From: Methanosarcina flavescens
GTDB taxonomy: Archaea; Halobacteriota; Methanosarcinia; Methanosarcinales; Methanosarcinaceae
Length of the DNA: 64,000 nucleotides
Assembly: GCF_001304615.2 (NCBI RefSeq)
Contig: NZ_CP032683.1
Location: 2,108,001-2,172,000, forward strand
Reading direction: 5' to 3'
Positions 10,624 to 19,411 of the stretch are shown piece after piece (the first letter of the stretch is position 1; each line of letters opens with the position of its first letter). Made by a program: the position numbers and the translations under genes. The notes under the pieces are model-generated. The model was not told the DNA's origin and searched no databases. It was given only the letters and a program-made list of their open reading frames with translations.

Positions 10624-11733
10624 ATGCTGATCAGAAAAAATATATCCCTGGATGATAAGTACCTTAAAAAGTTACAGCCCCTTCTAGATGCCAATAATGG
10701 GAATTTGAGCGCTGCAGTCAGGGATACTATTGAGATTGCGGATACAGCTCTTACATATCATAAAAGTATTGATGAAGCAATCCAATTTTTAAAAGAAACT
10801 CCTGCAAAAGAGGAGTTAAACGATACAATTCAGAGCGGAGAAAATATCGTTATAAATAAAACAATGCTTGAATGGTTATTCAGGTGTACGAAAGGCAGGC
10901 TCACTGATGAAGAGCTTGTTAATGAACTCATCAATCCGTTTGAGATTCACGATATGAAGCAGCTTGAAGATCACCTTAATAGGGTTTCAAGAAGCTATCA
11001 CTGGGCAATTCGGACTTCAATAAAGTGTGAAGATATTAATAATCCTGAGTCTGCACTGGTAATTATTTCCAATTCTACTGTACATAGCAGAGACTTTTTT
11101 GCCCAGCTGGTGGCTCATTTCCTTTCCAAGTGGAAACAGCTCGATGTTGAGCATGTTTTCAGAAGATCAAACTCGACCCAGATTTCTTTCAGAAGGAACT
11201 CCTCTACCTCCTCGAACGAGACTATGCCCGGAATTCTGAAGCACTTTGGGTACCTTGATATTTTATGCAGAGAGCTGGACGAAAATACCGAGTTCTGGAC
11301 TCAGCTAATGTATACTTATAACGTTGAAAGGTTTAATCTCGTGACTCTTCATAGGAACCAGTTTGAAGTTTTTGCAACCGGGGAAGTTCCAAACCCTACA
11401 AAAATCCTTGAGCGCTTATGTAAGCAGTCTGTATGTGATATGGCCCTTCCGGATTTACTGGTTCATTTCAGGAGAATGTACCTGGCAACTCAACTTGCCA
11501 AGAATATAGAGATTTCCCTTGAACCCGGAAACGAGTCAGTAACCATCTACCATGACTTCAAAGATGAAAGGGTTATCCGCAATCTTGTTGCATACTTCTC
11601 GAACATATTCAGGGAAAACGGCACACCTTTTGAGACATCCTCCTATTCAAGCATGATCGAATTCCGATTCTTTCAGGAACGAAAACATGATAGTCTGGAC
11701 CCCTATCTGATGGAGGATGACAGAAGACACTGA
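10624..11733 (+). CDS. Protein with ribbon-helix-helix-like N-terminus, function unknown
   Basis: A 369-residue product I do not recognise as a named protein. The first 45 residues (KNISLDDKYLKKLQPLL, then NLSAAVRDTIEIAD) follow the strand-helix-helix pattern of CopG/Arc-type DNA-binding domains, so it may be a regulator. The rest is soluble, with a helical section around 85-130 (LTDEELVNELINPF) and a mixed C-terminal part rich in Ser, Arg and Phe; no enzyme motif is evident. It stands alone between mtr and rtcB, with a long spacer upstream. A role in controlling the neighbouring mtr operon is possible but nothing in the sequence shows it. Confidence 0.6.
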   Translation: MLIRKNISLDDKYLKKLQPLLDANNGNLSAAVRDTIEIADTALTYHKSIDEAIQFLKETPAKEELNDTIQSGENIVINKTMLEWLFRCTKGRLTDEELVNELINPFEIHDMKQLEDHLNRVSRSYHWAIRTSIKCEDINNPESALVIISNSTVHSRDFFAQLVAHFLSKWKQLDVEHVFRRSNSTQISFRRNSSTSSNETMPGILKHFGYLDILCRELDENTEFWTQLMYTYNVERFNLVTLHRNQFEVFATGEVPNPTKILERLCKQSVCDMALPDLLVHFRRMYLATQLAKNIEISLEPGNESVTIYHDFKDERVIRNLVAYFSNIFRENGTPFETSSYSSMIEFRFFQERKHDSLDPYLMEDDRRH

Positions 11734-11947
11734 AAACCTTAAAAGAAAATATTAAGGAATATATACTGAAGAGATCTCTGAGAGAGCATTAATGGAAGAA
11801 ATACCAATAGAGAGATATTAAATAGAGCATTAAAGAAATATTTGAAGAAATCAGAAAGTAAAAACTTCAGCCTGAGCTAAAGTTCTCCCTAAATTTTCGA
11901 TGTCTAATGCCTGTCATTATATGGCTTACTGCTTTTCGTTATCTAAT

Positions 11948-13450
11948 TCAGCCTTTTGTAACCCCTAAAGGAAGAACTCTTGCGACCTTACGGGCAATGC
12001 CAAGCTCATGTACGACATTTACCACCTCACTGCTGGATTTGTATACGCCTGGAGCTTCCTCTGCAATCACTGATGGATGCGCGGCTCTTATCGTAATGCC
12101 CTGAGCCTCAAGGTTGTCTTTTACGTTTTGTCCGCGGAATTCTTTCTTTGCTTGTGCTCTGCTCATTACTCTTCCTGCTCCGTGGCAGGCGCTGCCGAAA
12201 GAGATATCCATAGCCTCTTTCGAACCGCATAATATAAAGGATGGAGTTCCCATGCTTCCTGGAATCAAAACTGGTTGCCCTACATCCCTGTACACGGCAG
12301 GGACTTCAGGATGTCCTGGAGGAAATGCCCTTGTTGCCCCTTTTCTGTGTACATACACTTCTTTTTTCTTGCCGTCCACGGTATGTTCTTCAAGTTTTGC
12401 TACATTGTGAGCAACGTCATAAAGCAGGTTCATGCCCAGGTCTTCAGCGTCTCTCCCGAATACATTTTCAAATGATTCCCTCGTCCAGTGCGTGATCATC
12501 TGACGGTTTGCCCACGCATAATTTGCAGCGCAGAGCATAGCCTTAAAGTAGTTCTGAGCTTCCCTTGACTGGGCAGGGGCACAGGCAAGCTGTTTATCAG
12601 GAATCTCAATCTTATGGTCCTTTACAGCCTTAGAGAGTTCCTTTAGATAGTCAGTACATATCTGATGCCCTGCACCCCTTGACCCGCAGTGAATCATTAC
12701 AGTGACCTGACCTTCTTCAAGCCCGAAGGTTGAAGCCATTTCTTGATCATAGATTTTATCGACATACTGAACCTCAAGGAAATGGTTGCCGCTTCCTAGC
12801 GTTCCTAGCTGAGGTTTACCCCGGTTTCTGGCTTTCGTACTTACATGGGAAGGGTCAGCACCTTCCATATACCCGTTTGCTTCACAATATTCAGTATCAG
12901 CTTCCACACCATATCCAGCTTCCACAGCCCATTTTGCACCCTCAAGAAAAGCACAGTCAAGCTCCTTATCTGAAGCCCTGAACCGACTTTTGGAACCAAC
13001 ACCTGCGGGAATATTCTTAAAAAGCTCGTCGGTTAATGTCTTTATGTTAGGAATTACCTCCTCCTTCTGAAGTTTGGTACGAATTAGCCTTACTCCGCAG
13101 TTGATATCAAAACCAACCCCTCCAGGGCTGATGATCCCTTCTTCCATGTCAAAAGCCGCTACTCCCCCAATGGCAAAACCATATCCAAGATGGGCGTCAG
13201 GCATTGCCATGGAATATTTCTGGATGCCAGGGAGAGTTGCCACATTTGCAATCTGGTCAATAGTCCCGGGTTCAATCCCATCGAGTAAGTTTTCGGATAC
13301 AAACAGGCGGCCTGGAACCCGCATATTAGGGATATGTCCAATAGGGATTTCCCAGTTATTTTCGGAAAGCTTCCTGACCATATTCCTTACATCCCCCTTC
13401 GCATATTCTGTGCTTAAATCGTCAATAGCTATATCTTCGCTCTCTGCCAT
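11948..13450 (-). CDS. rtcB: RNA-splicing ligase RtcB
   Basis: The 500-residue GTP-dependent ligase that joins 2',3'-cyclic phosphate and 5'-hydroxyl RNA ends, the archaeal tRNA-splicing ligase. The full set of manganese ligands is visible: Asp115 and Cys118 (FDINCG), His223 (GNHF), His254 (HCGSRGAGHQ) and His348 (DVAHN). His423 in ACHGAGR is the guanylylated residue. No intein interrupts it. GAGGAG precedes the ATG. The activator archease lies directly upstream in the same direction, 345 nt away. Confidence 0.96.
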   Translation of the reverse strand: MAESEDIAIDDLSTEYAKGDVRNMVRKLSENNWEIPIGHIPNMRVPGRLFVSENLLDGIEPGTIDQIANVATLPGIQKYSMAMPDAHLGYGFAIGGVAAFDMEEGIISPGGVGFDINCGVRLIRTKLQKEEVIPNIKTLTDELFKNIPAGVGSKSRFRASDKELDCAFLEGAKWAVEAGYGVEADTEYCEANGYMEGADPSHVSTKARNRGKPQLGTLGSGNHFLEVQYVDKIYDQEMASTFGLEEGQVTVMIHCGSRGAGHQICTDYLKELSKAVKDHKIEIPDKQLACAPAQSREAQNYFKAMLCAANYAWANRQMITHWTRESFENVFGRDAEDLGMNLLYDVAHNVAKLEEHTVDGKKKEVYVHRKGATRAFPPGHPEVPAVYRDVGQPVLIPGSMGTPSFILCGSKEAMDISFGSACHGAGRVMSRAQAKKEFRGQNVKDNLEAQGITIRAAHPSVIAEEAPGVYKSSSEVVNVVHELGIARKVARVLPLGVTKG

Positions 13451-13795
13451 GATTGATACTCCCTGCTCCTCTATATTTTATGAATATAATTCTGGGACTA
13501 TTAATTTACCTTCTGTTTCCTGAATTTCTGCAAGTTATTTCTGAAACGTAATCTGGATACATTGTGCAAGGCTGGATTAAGGCTACATTGATTTTTGAAA
13601 ACGCAATGATATTATTATTTCAATATAACAAAATCGGTCTAAACACGATTGAATGAGCTCAGGACTAGATAACTAAACTTGAGACCTTGTAATGCAGAAT
13701 AGGATAATTCACATACATGAAGCTATGCATAGTACAGAAGAACTGGAGGAAAAATAGCCAGTTACCGGCGGATAAGGGAGAAAGTTTCTGCTCGC
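13451..13795. other. Spacer between archease and rtcB
   Basis: No gene is visible. On the minus strand ATTCATAAAATATA (about 13475-13488) is a TATA-like tract close to the rtcB start, so rtcB may have its own promoter beside read-through from archease. Confidence 0.4.
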
Positions 13796-14242
13796 TTAAA
13801 TATCCACAACGACTTGAACCTTCCAGCCATCGTCGATTTTTGTTATTTCCAGCTGGTTATAAGTAACAGCCTTGATTTCGGTCTCAAAGGGATGGCTTTC
13901 GGGATAGTACTCTTCGCCAAGTGCTTGAGCTGTTATCGAGTATTCACCGGCTTCTTCCTTAATTTTCTCAACTTTAAATTCCCTGAAAACAATCTCATCA
14001 ACTTCAAATACATATAAAAGTTCGGAAAGCCAGTCAACAAGCAGGGATTCCAGGTCAGGTGCTTTGAGAAAAATTTCTTTTTGGGTTTCTCCAGAGACCT
14101 GCCCTGTATCAATCATAACATTGAACATAGCGAGAGCCGAATTCTCAAACATTTCTTCCAGGGACTTCCCATAAGCTATGAACTTGATATCTGCGGTATG
14201 TTCCAGATATTCATATTGTTTTCCTTGAGATGGCATAGTCAA
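13796..14242 (-). CDS. Archease, RtcB activator
   Basis: A 148-residue protein with the archease pattern: YEYLEHTADIKFIAYGKSLEEMFENSALAMF at the N-terminus, DLESLLVDWLSELLYVFEVD in the middle, and KAVTYNQLEI..VVVDI at the end, the last Asp being part of the metal-binding site. Archease promotes RtcB guanylylation and turnover. It sits upstream of rtcB on the same strand, as in many archaea. A Met two codons downstream of the first is an equally possible start. Confidence 0.93.
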   Translation of the reverse strand: MTMPSQGKQYEYLEHTADIKFIAYGKSLEEMFENSALAMFNVMIDTGQVSGETQKEIFLKAPDLESLLVDWLSELLYVFEVDEIVFREFKVEKIKEEAGEYSITAQALGEEYYPESHPFETEIKAVTYNQLEITKIDDGWKVQVVVDI

Positions 14243-14352
14243 GTATTGTGCTTTTGTGTACCTTAAACTATTCGCTGCAAAAACCTGTGTAGATCAGAAG
14301 AAATTTATAAATCAGGAAAAATTGAGTTTACGAAATTTTTTAAAAAGTACTT

Positions 14353-14964
14353 TCAGTCTAATTTCTTCCAGATATAAAGAATTCTCTGAATAGCTGTTAT
14401 GTGGCTGGTTACAGCAATCAGGATAACAGCCCAGCCAAGGATCGGAAAACCTGCAATCGGGGATGAAAAGGCAAAGTTTCCGAAAGCTGCAAGAATTACG
14501 ACTACAAGCCGGTCTGCCCTGCCCATTATCCCTCCATAATATCTCCCTAGATTGAGCGCCTGAGCCTGGGTTCCTAGATAGCTGGTAAGCTGTACTCCCA
14601 CAATTGCCACAACCCCAACCTGCCAGGGGACATAATCTGCAAAAAAAATGCTGCAGATTATAAAGACATCCGAGTAGCGGTCGATAACGTGATCCAGAAA
14701 ATCGCCCCTGGGAGTAGCCCTATTTGCCTTTCGTGCAATTACCCCGTCAAGGGCATCAAAAATCGAGTTAAAGATTACCAGAAAGCCTGCCAGCAGGACG
14801 AATTCTCTGGATGCAGGTGAGTAGTAAAAACTAAGACCTGCAAAAAATGCACAGATTAGGGAAGCTATGGACACTGTATTGGGTGAGACCTCATATCTAA
14901 CGAAAAATTCTGCCAGTGGTTCGATTACTTTTGAGGCAAAAGGTCTCAGGGTATTAAACGTCAT
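14353..14964 (-). CDS. CDP-alcohol phosphatidyltransferase family membrane enzyme
   Basis: A 203-residue membrane protein with the family motif DG-x2-AR-x8-G-x3-D-x3-D at residues 71-97 (DALDGVIARK...GDFLDHVIDRYSD). Such enzymes displace CMP from a CDP-activated lipid with an alcohol headgroup; in archaea they make archaetidyl-inositol phosphate, -glycerol phosphate or -serine. About six spans. The headgroup is not decidable, though size fits archaetidylinositol phosphate synthase. A paralogue occurs at the right end of the window (63297-63881). Confidence 0.85.
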   Translation of the reverse strand: MTFNTLRPFASKVIEPLAEFFVRYEVSPNTVSIASLICAFFAGLSFYYSPASREFVLLAGFLVIFNSIFDALDGVIARKANRATPRGDFLDHVIDRYSDVFIICSIFFADYVPWQVGVVAIVGVQLTSYLGTQAQALNLGRYYGGIMGRADRLVVVILAAFGNFAFSSPIAGFPILGWAVILIAVTSHITAIQRILYIWKKLD

Positions 14965-15172
14965 GGTACTCGAGATTCTTCCTTTAGGTGATATCGTAAT
15001 AGAAAACTGCCTGAAAAACAGGCATCTTATTTTGTTAAGTATCCCGGTTTGGATCTGCTTATTTATATTGTTTCTGTGTTTACCTGTTTTTTATATTTAT
15101 ACTTAAGGCTGTGTGGTTATCCGCTCATTCACTAGATAAGCTTACTTATTTTTTTCTTTTGCTCTTATGCAA

Positions 15173-15781
15173 TCATAAATAGAAACGCGGATCAAACGAG
15201 CGCTCGTTTGGCTTACTTATTTTTTCCCCTGTTGCCGCACGATCGTACAGGTACTTAACTTTACAGGAGTGTTCAAGCTGCGTGGTTATGATATATGCAT
15301 CTCCGAGTGTTCTCCCGATTGCAAATGTACCGTGACTGTAAACTATAGCGCCTCTGTATCTTGAGAGTGCGTTTGCAAGATTCCCTGCAAGCTCGCGGCT
15401 GCCTATGCCTCCTCCTACAATCGGGATCTCCCCGAGGAAATACTGCCCTTCGCTGTCCACAGGCGTAATTTTTCCCTCAGGGCCTGCGAGCAGGGATTCA
15501 ACAACCGAATAAGCAGAATGGGCATGAATAATTGCAAGCGCTGAGGTCTGCCTGTAAATCTCCCTGTGTACGACAGCTTCGGAAGATGCAATTATATCAA
15601 GGGAGGAAGTGTCCTGAATATCAACTTCAACAACATTGTTTTCTGTAATTTCATCAAGTGCCGCCCCTGTCCGGGTAATAAGCATCCTGTTTCCAGCCCT
15701 GATACTTATATTTCCAAAGTTTGACTCGACAAGCCCGTGTTCGACCAGCTTGCGCCCATATTTTGCGATTTCCTGCCACAT
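15173..15781 (-). CDS. Class II aldolase/adducin family protein (fuculose-phosphate aldolase-like)
   Basis: A 202-residue protein from the Met at 15781. Family features: ESNFGNISIR near 20, ITRTGAALDEI near 36, Glu68 (SSEAVVHREIY), zinc ligands His86 and His88 (IIHAHSA) and His150 (YSHGTFAIG). Class II aldolases use zinc to cleave sugar phosphates such as fuculose-1-phosphate. An earlier in-frame ATG at 15907 adds 42 hydrophobic residues not found in the family and covers what looks like the promoter (TCTATATACC just upstream of 15781), so the shorter form is preferred. Near its 3' end the coding strand contains an 18-bp perfect palindrome (15193-15210). Confidence 0.8.
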   Translation of the reverse strand: MWQEIAKYGRKLVEHGLVESNFGNISIRAGNRMLITRTGAALDEITENNVVEVDIQDTSSLDIIASSEAVVHREIYRQTSALAIIHAHSAYSVVESLLAGPEGKITPVDSEGQYFLGEIPIVGGGIGSRELAGNLANALSRYRGAIVYSHGTFAIGRTLGDAYIITTQLEHSCKVKYLYDRAATGEKISKPNERSFDPRFYL

Positions 15782-15958
15782 TTTAAGCGGTATATAGACC
15801 AAGAACGCCATAAGGCTTATGTACTTATTCTTCTGAAGTCCGGCAAAAAGAAGAAAATAACTCAACTTAAACATGACGGAAGGCTTTTGGAAAGGGAAAC
15901 CTGCCATAAAGTTTATCTGTGAGTATTGTATTTAGATAAATCGCAGCATTTACAGTTT

Positions 15959-16032
15959 GCCTCGTTGGCTCAGCCCGGTAGAGCGAGTGACTTGTAATCA
16001 CTAGGTCGCGTGTTCGAATCACGCACGAGGCT
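15959..16032 (+). tRNA. tRNA-Thr (anticodon TGT)
   Basis: Seven-base acceptor stem GCCTCGT pairs with ACGAGGC (16025-16031). Anticodon stem AGTGA/TCACT encloses loop CTTGTAA with anticodon TGT, reading ACA. T-arm GCGTG-TTCGAAT-CACGC is canonical and the discriminator is T, as usual for archaeal tRNA-Thr. No intron; CCA is not encoded. Confidence 0.96.
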
Positions 16033-16280
16033 TCTTATTAACCTTATAATTCCTCTTTTTCTTATCCGATCTTGGTTTCTAACAATTTTTCTTTGTTTTC
16101 TTACGATCTGTGCCACTTTCTCATGTGACTTCTTTGCAATTTATGGCATCTCCCACATGACCTTTAAACCTGAATTATCTTTGAGCCTTTCTCGCAGTTC
16201 ATATTCGCGTCCCATGCTGTAAAAAGTGTTAACAATTTGGTGGACAGACAATTTATTAAACATAAGTGATTTTATTTAAT

Positions 16281-16342
16281 TGGGGAATCTACTATGAACA
16301 AAATTAAAATTGGGGAAATTCACTATGAACGAGATTAAAATC
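16281..16342 (+). repeat. Tandem duplication of the peroxiredoxin translation start
   Basis: Two copies of a segment of about 31 bp lie in tandem: AATTGGGGAATCTACTATGAAC followed by AAAATTAAAAT, then AATTGGGGAAATTCACTATG and CGAGATTAAAAT. Each copy includes a GGGGA ribosome binding site and an ATG (16294 and 16325). The first ATG opens only 14 codons and stops inside the peroxiredoxin gene in another frame; the second starts the enzyme. Confidence 0.75.
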
Positions 16343-16783
16343 GGGGATAAAATTCAGGACTTCACATTAAAAGACCAGAGCCAAAAAAAAGTTCACCTTT
16401 ACGACTTCGCTGGTAAGAAAGTACTTCTATCATTTCATCCGCTTGCCTGGACAAGTGTGTGTTCTGAACAGATGAAATTGCTTGAAGAAAACCACGAGAT
16501 GTTCGACAGGTTGAACACAGTTGCCTTTGGCATAAGTGTCGATCCCGCGCCATCGAAAAAAGCCTGGGCACGGGAACTGGGAATTACGCACATCAAACTT
16601 CTTTCGGATTTCTGGCCTCATGGGGAGGTTGCCAGAAAATATGGAATCTTCAGGGAAAAAGAAGGAGTCTCTGAGAGGGCTAACATAGTTATCGATGAAA
16701 ATCAGAAAATCATATTTCTCGAAGTATATCCTGTGCGTGAACTTCCTGATATGTCAAAGATCGCAAAAGTTCTGGAACAGTAA
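16325..16783 (+). CDS. 1-Cys peroxiredoxin (AhpC/TSA family)
   Basis: A 152-residue thioredoxin-fold peroxidase that reduces hydroperoxides. The active site PxxxTxxC is PLAWTSVC with peroxidatic Cys46; there is no other cysteine, so it must be regenerated by an external thiol. The N-terminus IKIGDKIQDFTLKDQ is typical. Start chosen at the second ATG of a duplicated start region; a TTG at 16310 is less likely. No partner reductase lies next to it. Confidence 0.88.
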   Translation: MNEIKIGDKIQDFTLKDQSQKKVHLYDFAGKKVLLSFHPLAWTSVCSEQMKLLEENHEMFDRLNTVAFGISVDPAPSKKAWARELGITHIKLLSDFWPHGEVARKYGIFREKEGVSERANIVIDENQKIIFLEVYPVRELPDMSKIAKVLEQ

Positions 16784-16979
16784 GATACAGGATCGGCTCT
16801 GAAGAATAAAACAGTAACAGGAAAAGTAAACAATAGATGACAGGGCAATAGCAGGAAAAATGAATAATATTGGGGTAGTCAGAAAACTAATCAGAAAACT
16901 AATTAGCTCAATATTCCTAAAAGGTTACATTTTCAATTTTATTTTAAACCTTATTATTTAATTTTCAATTCGATCTGAG

Positions 16980-17939
16980 TCAAGCATTCCTTAACTCTGT
17001 GTCGATTCCATCAAAGAGTTGTCTCAGTGCTATGCTAAGCCTGCGGACCTCCATCTGCCAGATTCTTTTGCTAACCTGTATATTTCCTCCAGCTTTGACA
17101 GCTGCCACCCATGCGTATTTTCTGGCAATTTTCTTGTTATCTGAAGGAGAACGGAAAGCTTTTCCGGTCTTCTCGTTGCTGTACTTCTCGTTAATAAGGA
17201 ACTCGTATATCTCCTGAACCCTCTCAAGTAGCTCTTTTTCACTTTCAGTGCCCGATGCTCCAAATAAAACAAGGTTCCAGAGGCGGAACTGTACATTATG
17301 AAGTTCAGTGGAAAGTTTATTGGAGGTTGAGACTTCCAGTATCTTCCTGAATTCAAGATAAATGTCCGTATTTCCGAAACCTGAAGGCAGGATATTCCCA
17401 AGTGAGATCATAACATGAATGCACTCGTGAAAAAGAATTCTGGCTATCAGAAATTCAACTCTTTCCTGCAAGTTCCAGAATTTGCTTACGAGAGCCTCAT
17501 CCCAGAGCTGATAAGGGTTAACAATGATTATGGACCTGTAGATAATCCTCTTTTCTTTCTTTGATACCAGGCGTTTGGGATAAAGAGTCATTCCCAGCAT
17601 TTTTCCGAAAAACTGAACCCTGACAGCCAGGTCCCAGCAGTATTCCCATCCTCCTGAGTTTGTACACTTTACCCTGTAGTAGTTTCCATCAAAGTGAACT
17701 TTCTCAAGCAGCCGGTACATATCTTTACTGTGTACCCTGATTAATGATTTTACCCTGGATTCACGATAGATCCTAAGGTCAAAATAAGGCGCATTCGGGA
17801 TAGAAGGAGAAGGTAAGTTACCGGTTGGCGTACTTAGATCCTGGAATCCGTAAGCCCATAGCAAATTTGAGTCGCTGTTCCAAACATTGACCTCATTCTC
17901 AACTGGTCTGGCCTTCCTTTTCATTGAATCCCCTCGCAC
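16980..17939 (-). CDS. Uncharacterised protein with HExxH motif
   Basis: A 319-residue soluble protein that I cannot place in a named family. In the middle it has RILFHECIHVMI, an HExxH signature (His171, Glu172, His175) inside a predicted helix, as in zinc metallopeptidases; a third ligand such as Glu near 205-212 (IYLEFRKILE) is plausible but unproven. The N-terminal 120 residues include Trp- and Tyr-rich strands (GGWEYCWDLAVRVQFFGKM), and the C-terminus is helical and basic. No signal peptide, so an intracellular role. Start could also be the Met at 17924. Confidence 0.6.
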   Translation of the reverse strand: MRGDSMKRKARPVENEVNVWNSDSNLLWAYGFQDLSTPTGNLPSPSIPNAPYFDLRIYRESRVKSLIRVHSKDMYRLLEKVHFDGNYYRVKCTNSGGWEYCWDLAVRVQFFGKMLGMTLYPKRLVSKKEKRIIYRSIIIVNPYQLWDEALVSKFWNLQERVEFLIARILFHECIHVMISLGNILPSGFGNTDIYLEFRKILEVSTSNKLSTELHNVQFRLWNLVLFGASGTESEKELLERVQEIYEFLINEKYSNEKTGKAFRSPSDNKKIARKYAWVAAVKAGGNIQVSKRIWQMEVRRLSIALRQLFDGIDTELRNA

Positions 17940-18042
17940 AAGATACCCAATAGGATATTATAACTAAAGATATATAAAAATTGACCAATATGCAGCAAAG
18001 AATTGAAATAAAGGTTTACCCCGGCTCAGAAAGGTAAAACCC

Positions 18043-18786
18043 TCATTTATTTTCGCCTTTTTCATTGAGATATCCACAAATCGGACAATTATTTAGCTTT
18101 GAAAGTGAAATTTCAGTGAAATTCCCTGACAGCCCATTCCAGAATAGAAGACGACCTTCCAGAAGCTTCCCCTGCCCTGTCAGAAATTTAATTGCCTCAT
18201 TTGCCTGTATGGAACCGATGATGCCTGGAGTAACTCCTAAAACCGGAAATACTTCCTTCCTGGAGATGCGTGGAAAAATACAGTAAAAGCAGGGGGTTTC
18301 CCCAGGTATTATCGTTGTTACCTGTCCGTCATAGCCTGTAACTGCTCCATGAATTAAAGGGATCCTTCTTTTTATGGCAAGCCTGTTAAGCATGTGTCTA
18401 GTTTCAAGGTTATCAAGTGCATCAACTATAACGTCACACTCAGGAACCAGGACTTCGAGATTTGATTCGGTAAGCATCTCTGCTATGGTTTCAACCTTAA
18501 TATCCGGATTCATGGAAAGCAATTTTTCCTTTGCTGACTCTACCTTAAGCCTTCCAATGTCCTTCTCATGATGCAGGAACTGCCTGTTTAAATTGCTTGC
18601 CTCAACGAAATCAAAATCCGCAAGGATTATTTTTCCGACCCCGGCTATTGCGAGATAGGTGGAAATCGGACTTCCCAGCCCGCCTGCCCCGGCAACAAGT
18701 ACTCTTGCATTCTTCAATCTTTCCTGCCCTTCTTCTCCAAAAAGAAGGATTTGCCGGCTGTATTTTTCACGTTCGAGATCATTCAT
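18043..18786 (-). CDS. MoeB/HesA/ThiF family adenylyltransferase (E1-like)
   Basis: A 247-residue enzyme that adenylates the C-terminal glycine of ubiquitin-fold sulfur carriers. Visible are the N-terminal RQILLFGEEGQ, the ATP-binding GAGGLGSP (33-40), DFDFVEASNLNRQ (57-69), and two zinc-binding pairs, Cys166/Cys169 (CFYC) and Cys234/Cys237 (CPIC). No cysteine lies between 170 and 233, where thioester-forming relatives have the catalytic Cys, so it may work by adenylation only, as in MoeB. In archaea this serves molybdopterin, thiamine or SAMP-type conjugation; which one is unknown. A 16-bp tandem repeat lies just upstream of its start. Confidence 0.85.
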   Translation of the reverse strand: MNDLEREKYSRQILLFGEEGQERLKNARVLVAGAGGLGSPISTYLAIAGVGKIILADFDFVEASNLNRQFLHHEKDIGRLKVESAKEKLLSMNPDIKVETIAEMLTESNLEVLVPECDVIVDALDNLETRHMLNRLAIKRRIPLIHGAVTGYDGQVTTIIPGETPCFYCIFPRISRKEVFPVLGVTPGIIGSIQANEAIKFLTGQGKLLEGRLLFWNGLSGNFTEISLSKLNNCPICGYLNEKGENK

Positions 18787-18804
18787 GCAAGGACTTCCGG
18801 AGTA

Positions 18805-18980
18805 TTTATTAATCTAAGTATTGATTACTTTAAATATTGATTAGTTTGAGTATTGATTAGTTTGAGTATTGATTAGTTTGAGTATTGATTAGTTTAAATA
18901 TTAATTAGTTTAAATATTGATCAGTTTAAATATTGATCAGTTTAAATATTGATTAGTTTAAATATTGATTAATCTCTAAG
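18805..18980. repeat. Tandem repeat of a 16-bp unit, about 9 copies plus degenerate ends
   Basis: Nine in-register 16-bp units run from 18821 to 18964, variants of TTGATTAGTTTGAGTA and TTGATTAGTTTAAATA; a degenerate unit lies on each side. The array begins 34 nt upstream of the E1-like gene and occupies its expected promoter. Unit identity is high, suggesting recent expansion by slippage. Confidence 0.9.
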
Positions 18981-19411
18981 TATGGAATAACTCAAGATTT
19001 TTCTATTTTATATATGACTTCCTGTTTTTCGTCAGCAGGAGTACTTTTATTTCAGGTAAATTTGAGTATTCATTGATGAACGACTTTCTAACGCATAACT
19101 TCTTCGGGTGGTAAAAGGAAGAACAGGAACTTTAATCTGTTGGGTACCAGAATGGCGCACGGAATCCAATAAAATCTGGACTTGAGGACTAAGGCAGAAA
19201 GATATATCACTGAGAAGAAACATAACCAGCAGGCATATTGGTGGCAGGGGCAATAATTTTAGAAAAATTAATTAAGGCACGGCCCATAAAAATAAAAAGT
19301 TCATTTTTAACATTATTTTGACCGGCTATCTCAATTCACTGTTGTAGCAGCTTTCTTGCATACTATAGACAAGATGCCGAAGAAGAAAAATCTACAAAGG
19401 TTCTGGAGTTT
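18981..19411. other. Spacer upstream of the MoxR-VWA pair
   Basis: No supported gene. GGAG at 19402-19405 precedes the ATPase start. AT-rich tracts near 19000-19010 (TTTTATATATGAC) and 19265-19320 could hold promoters for either direction. Confidence 0.35.

Noticed and set aside
16010-16222. 70-codon ORF starting inside tRNA-Thr
   Set aside because: Starts within the tRNA T-arm and lacks protein-like sequence.
18805-18980. The 16-bp repeat array as a CRISPR
   Set aside because: Units abut without spacers and are far shorter than CRISPR repeats; no cas genes nearby.
19047-19253. 68-codon minus-strand ORF in the spacer before the MoxR gene
   Set aside because: No ribosome binding site, no recognisable pattern, and composition like translated spacer.
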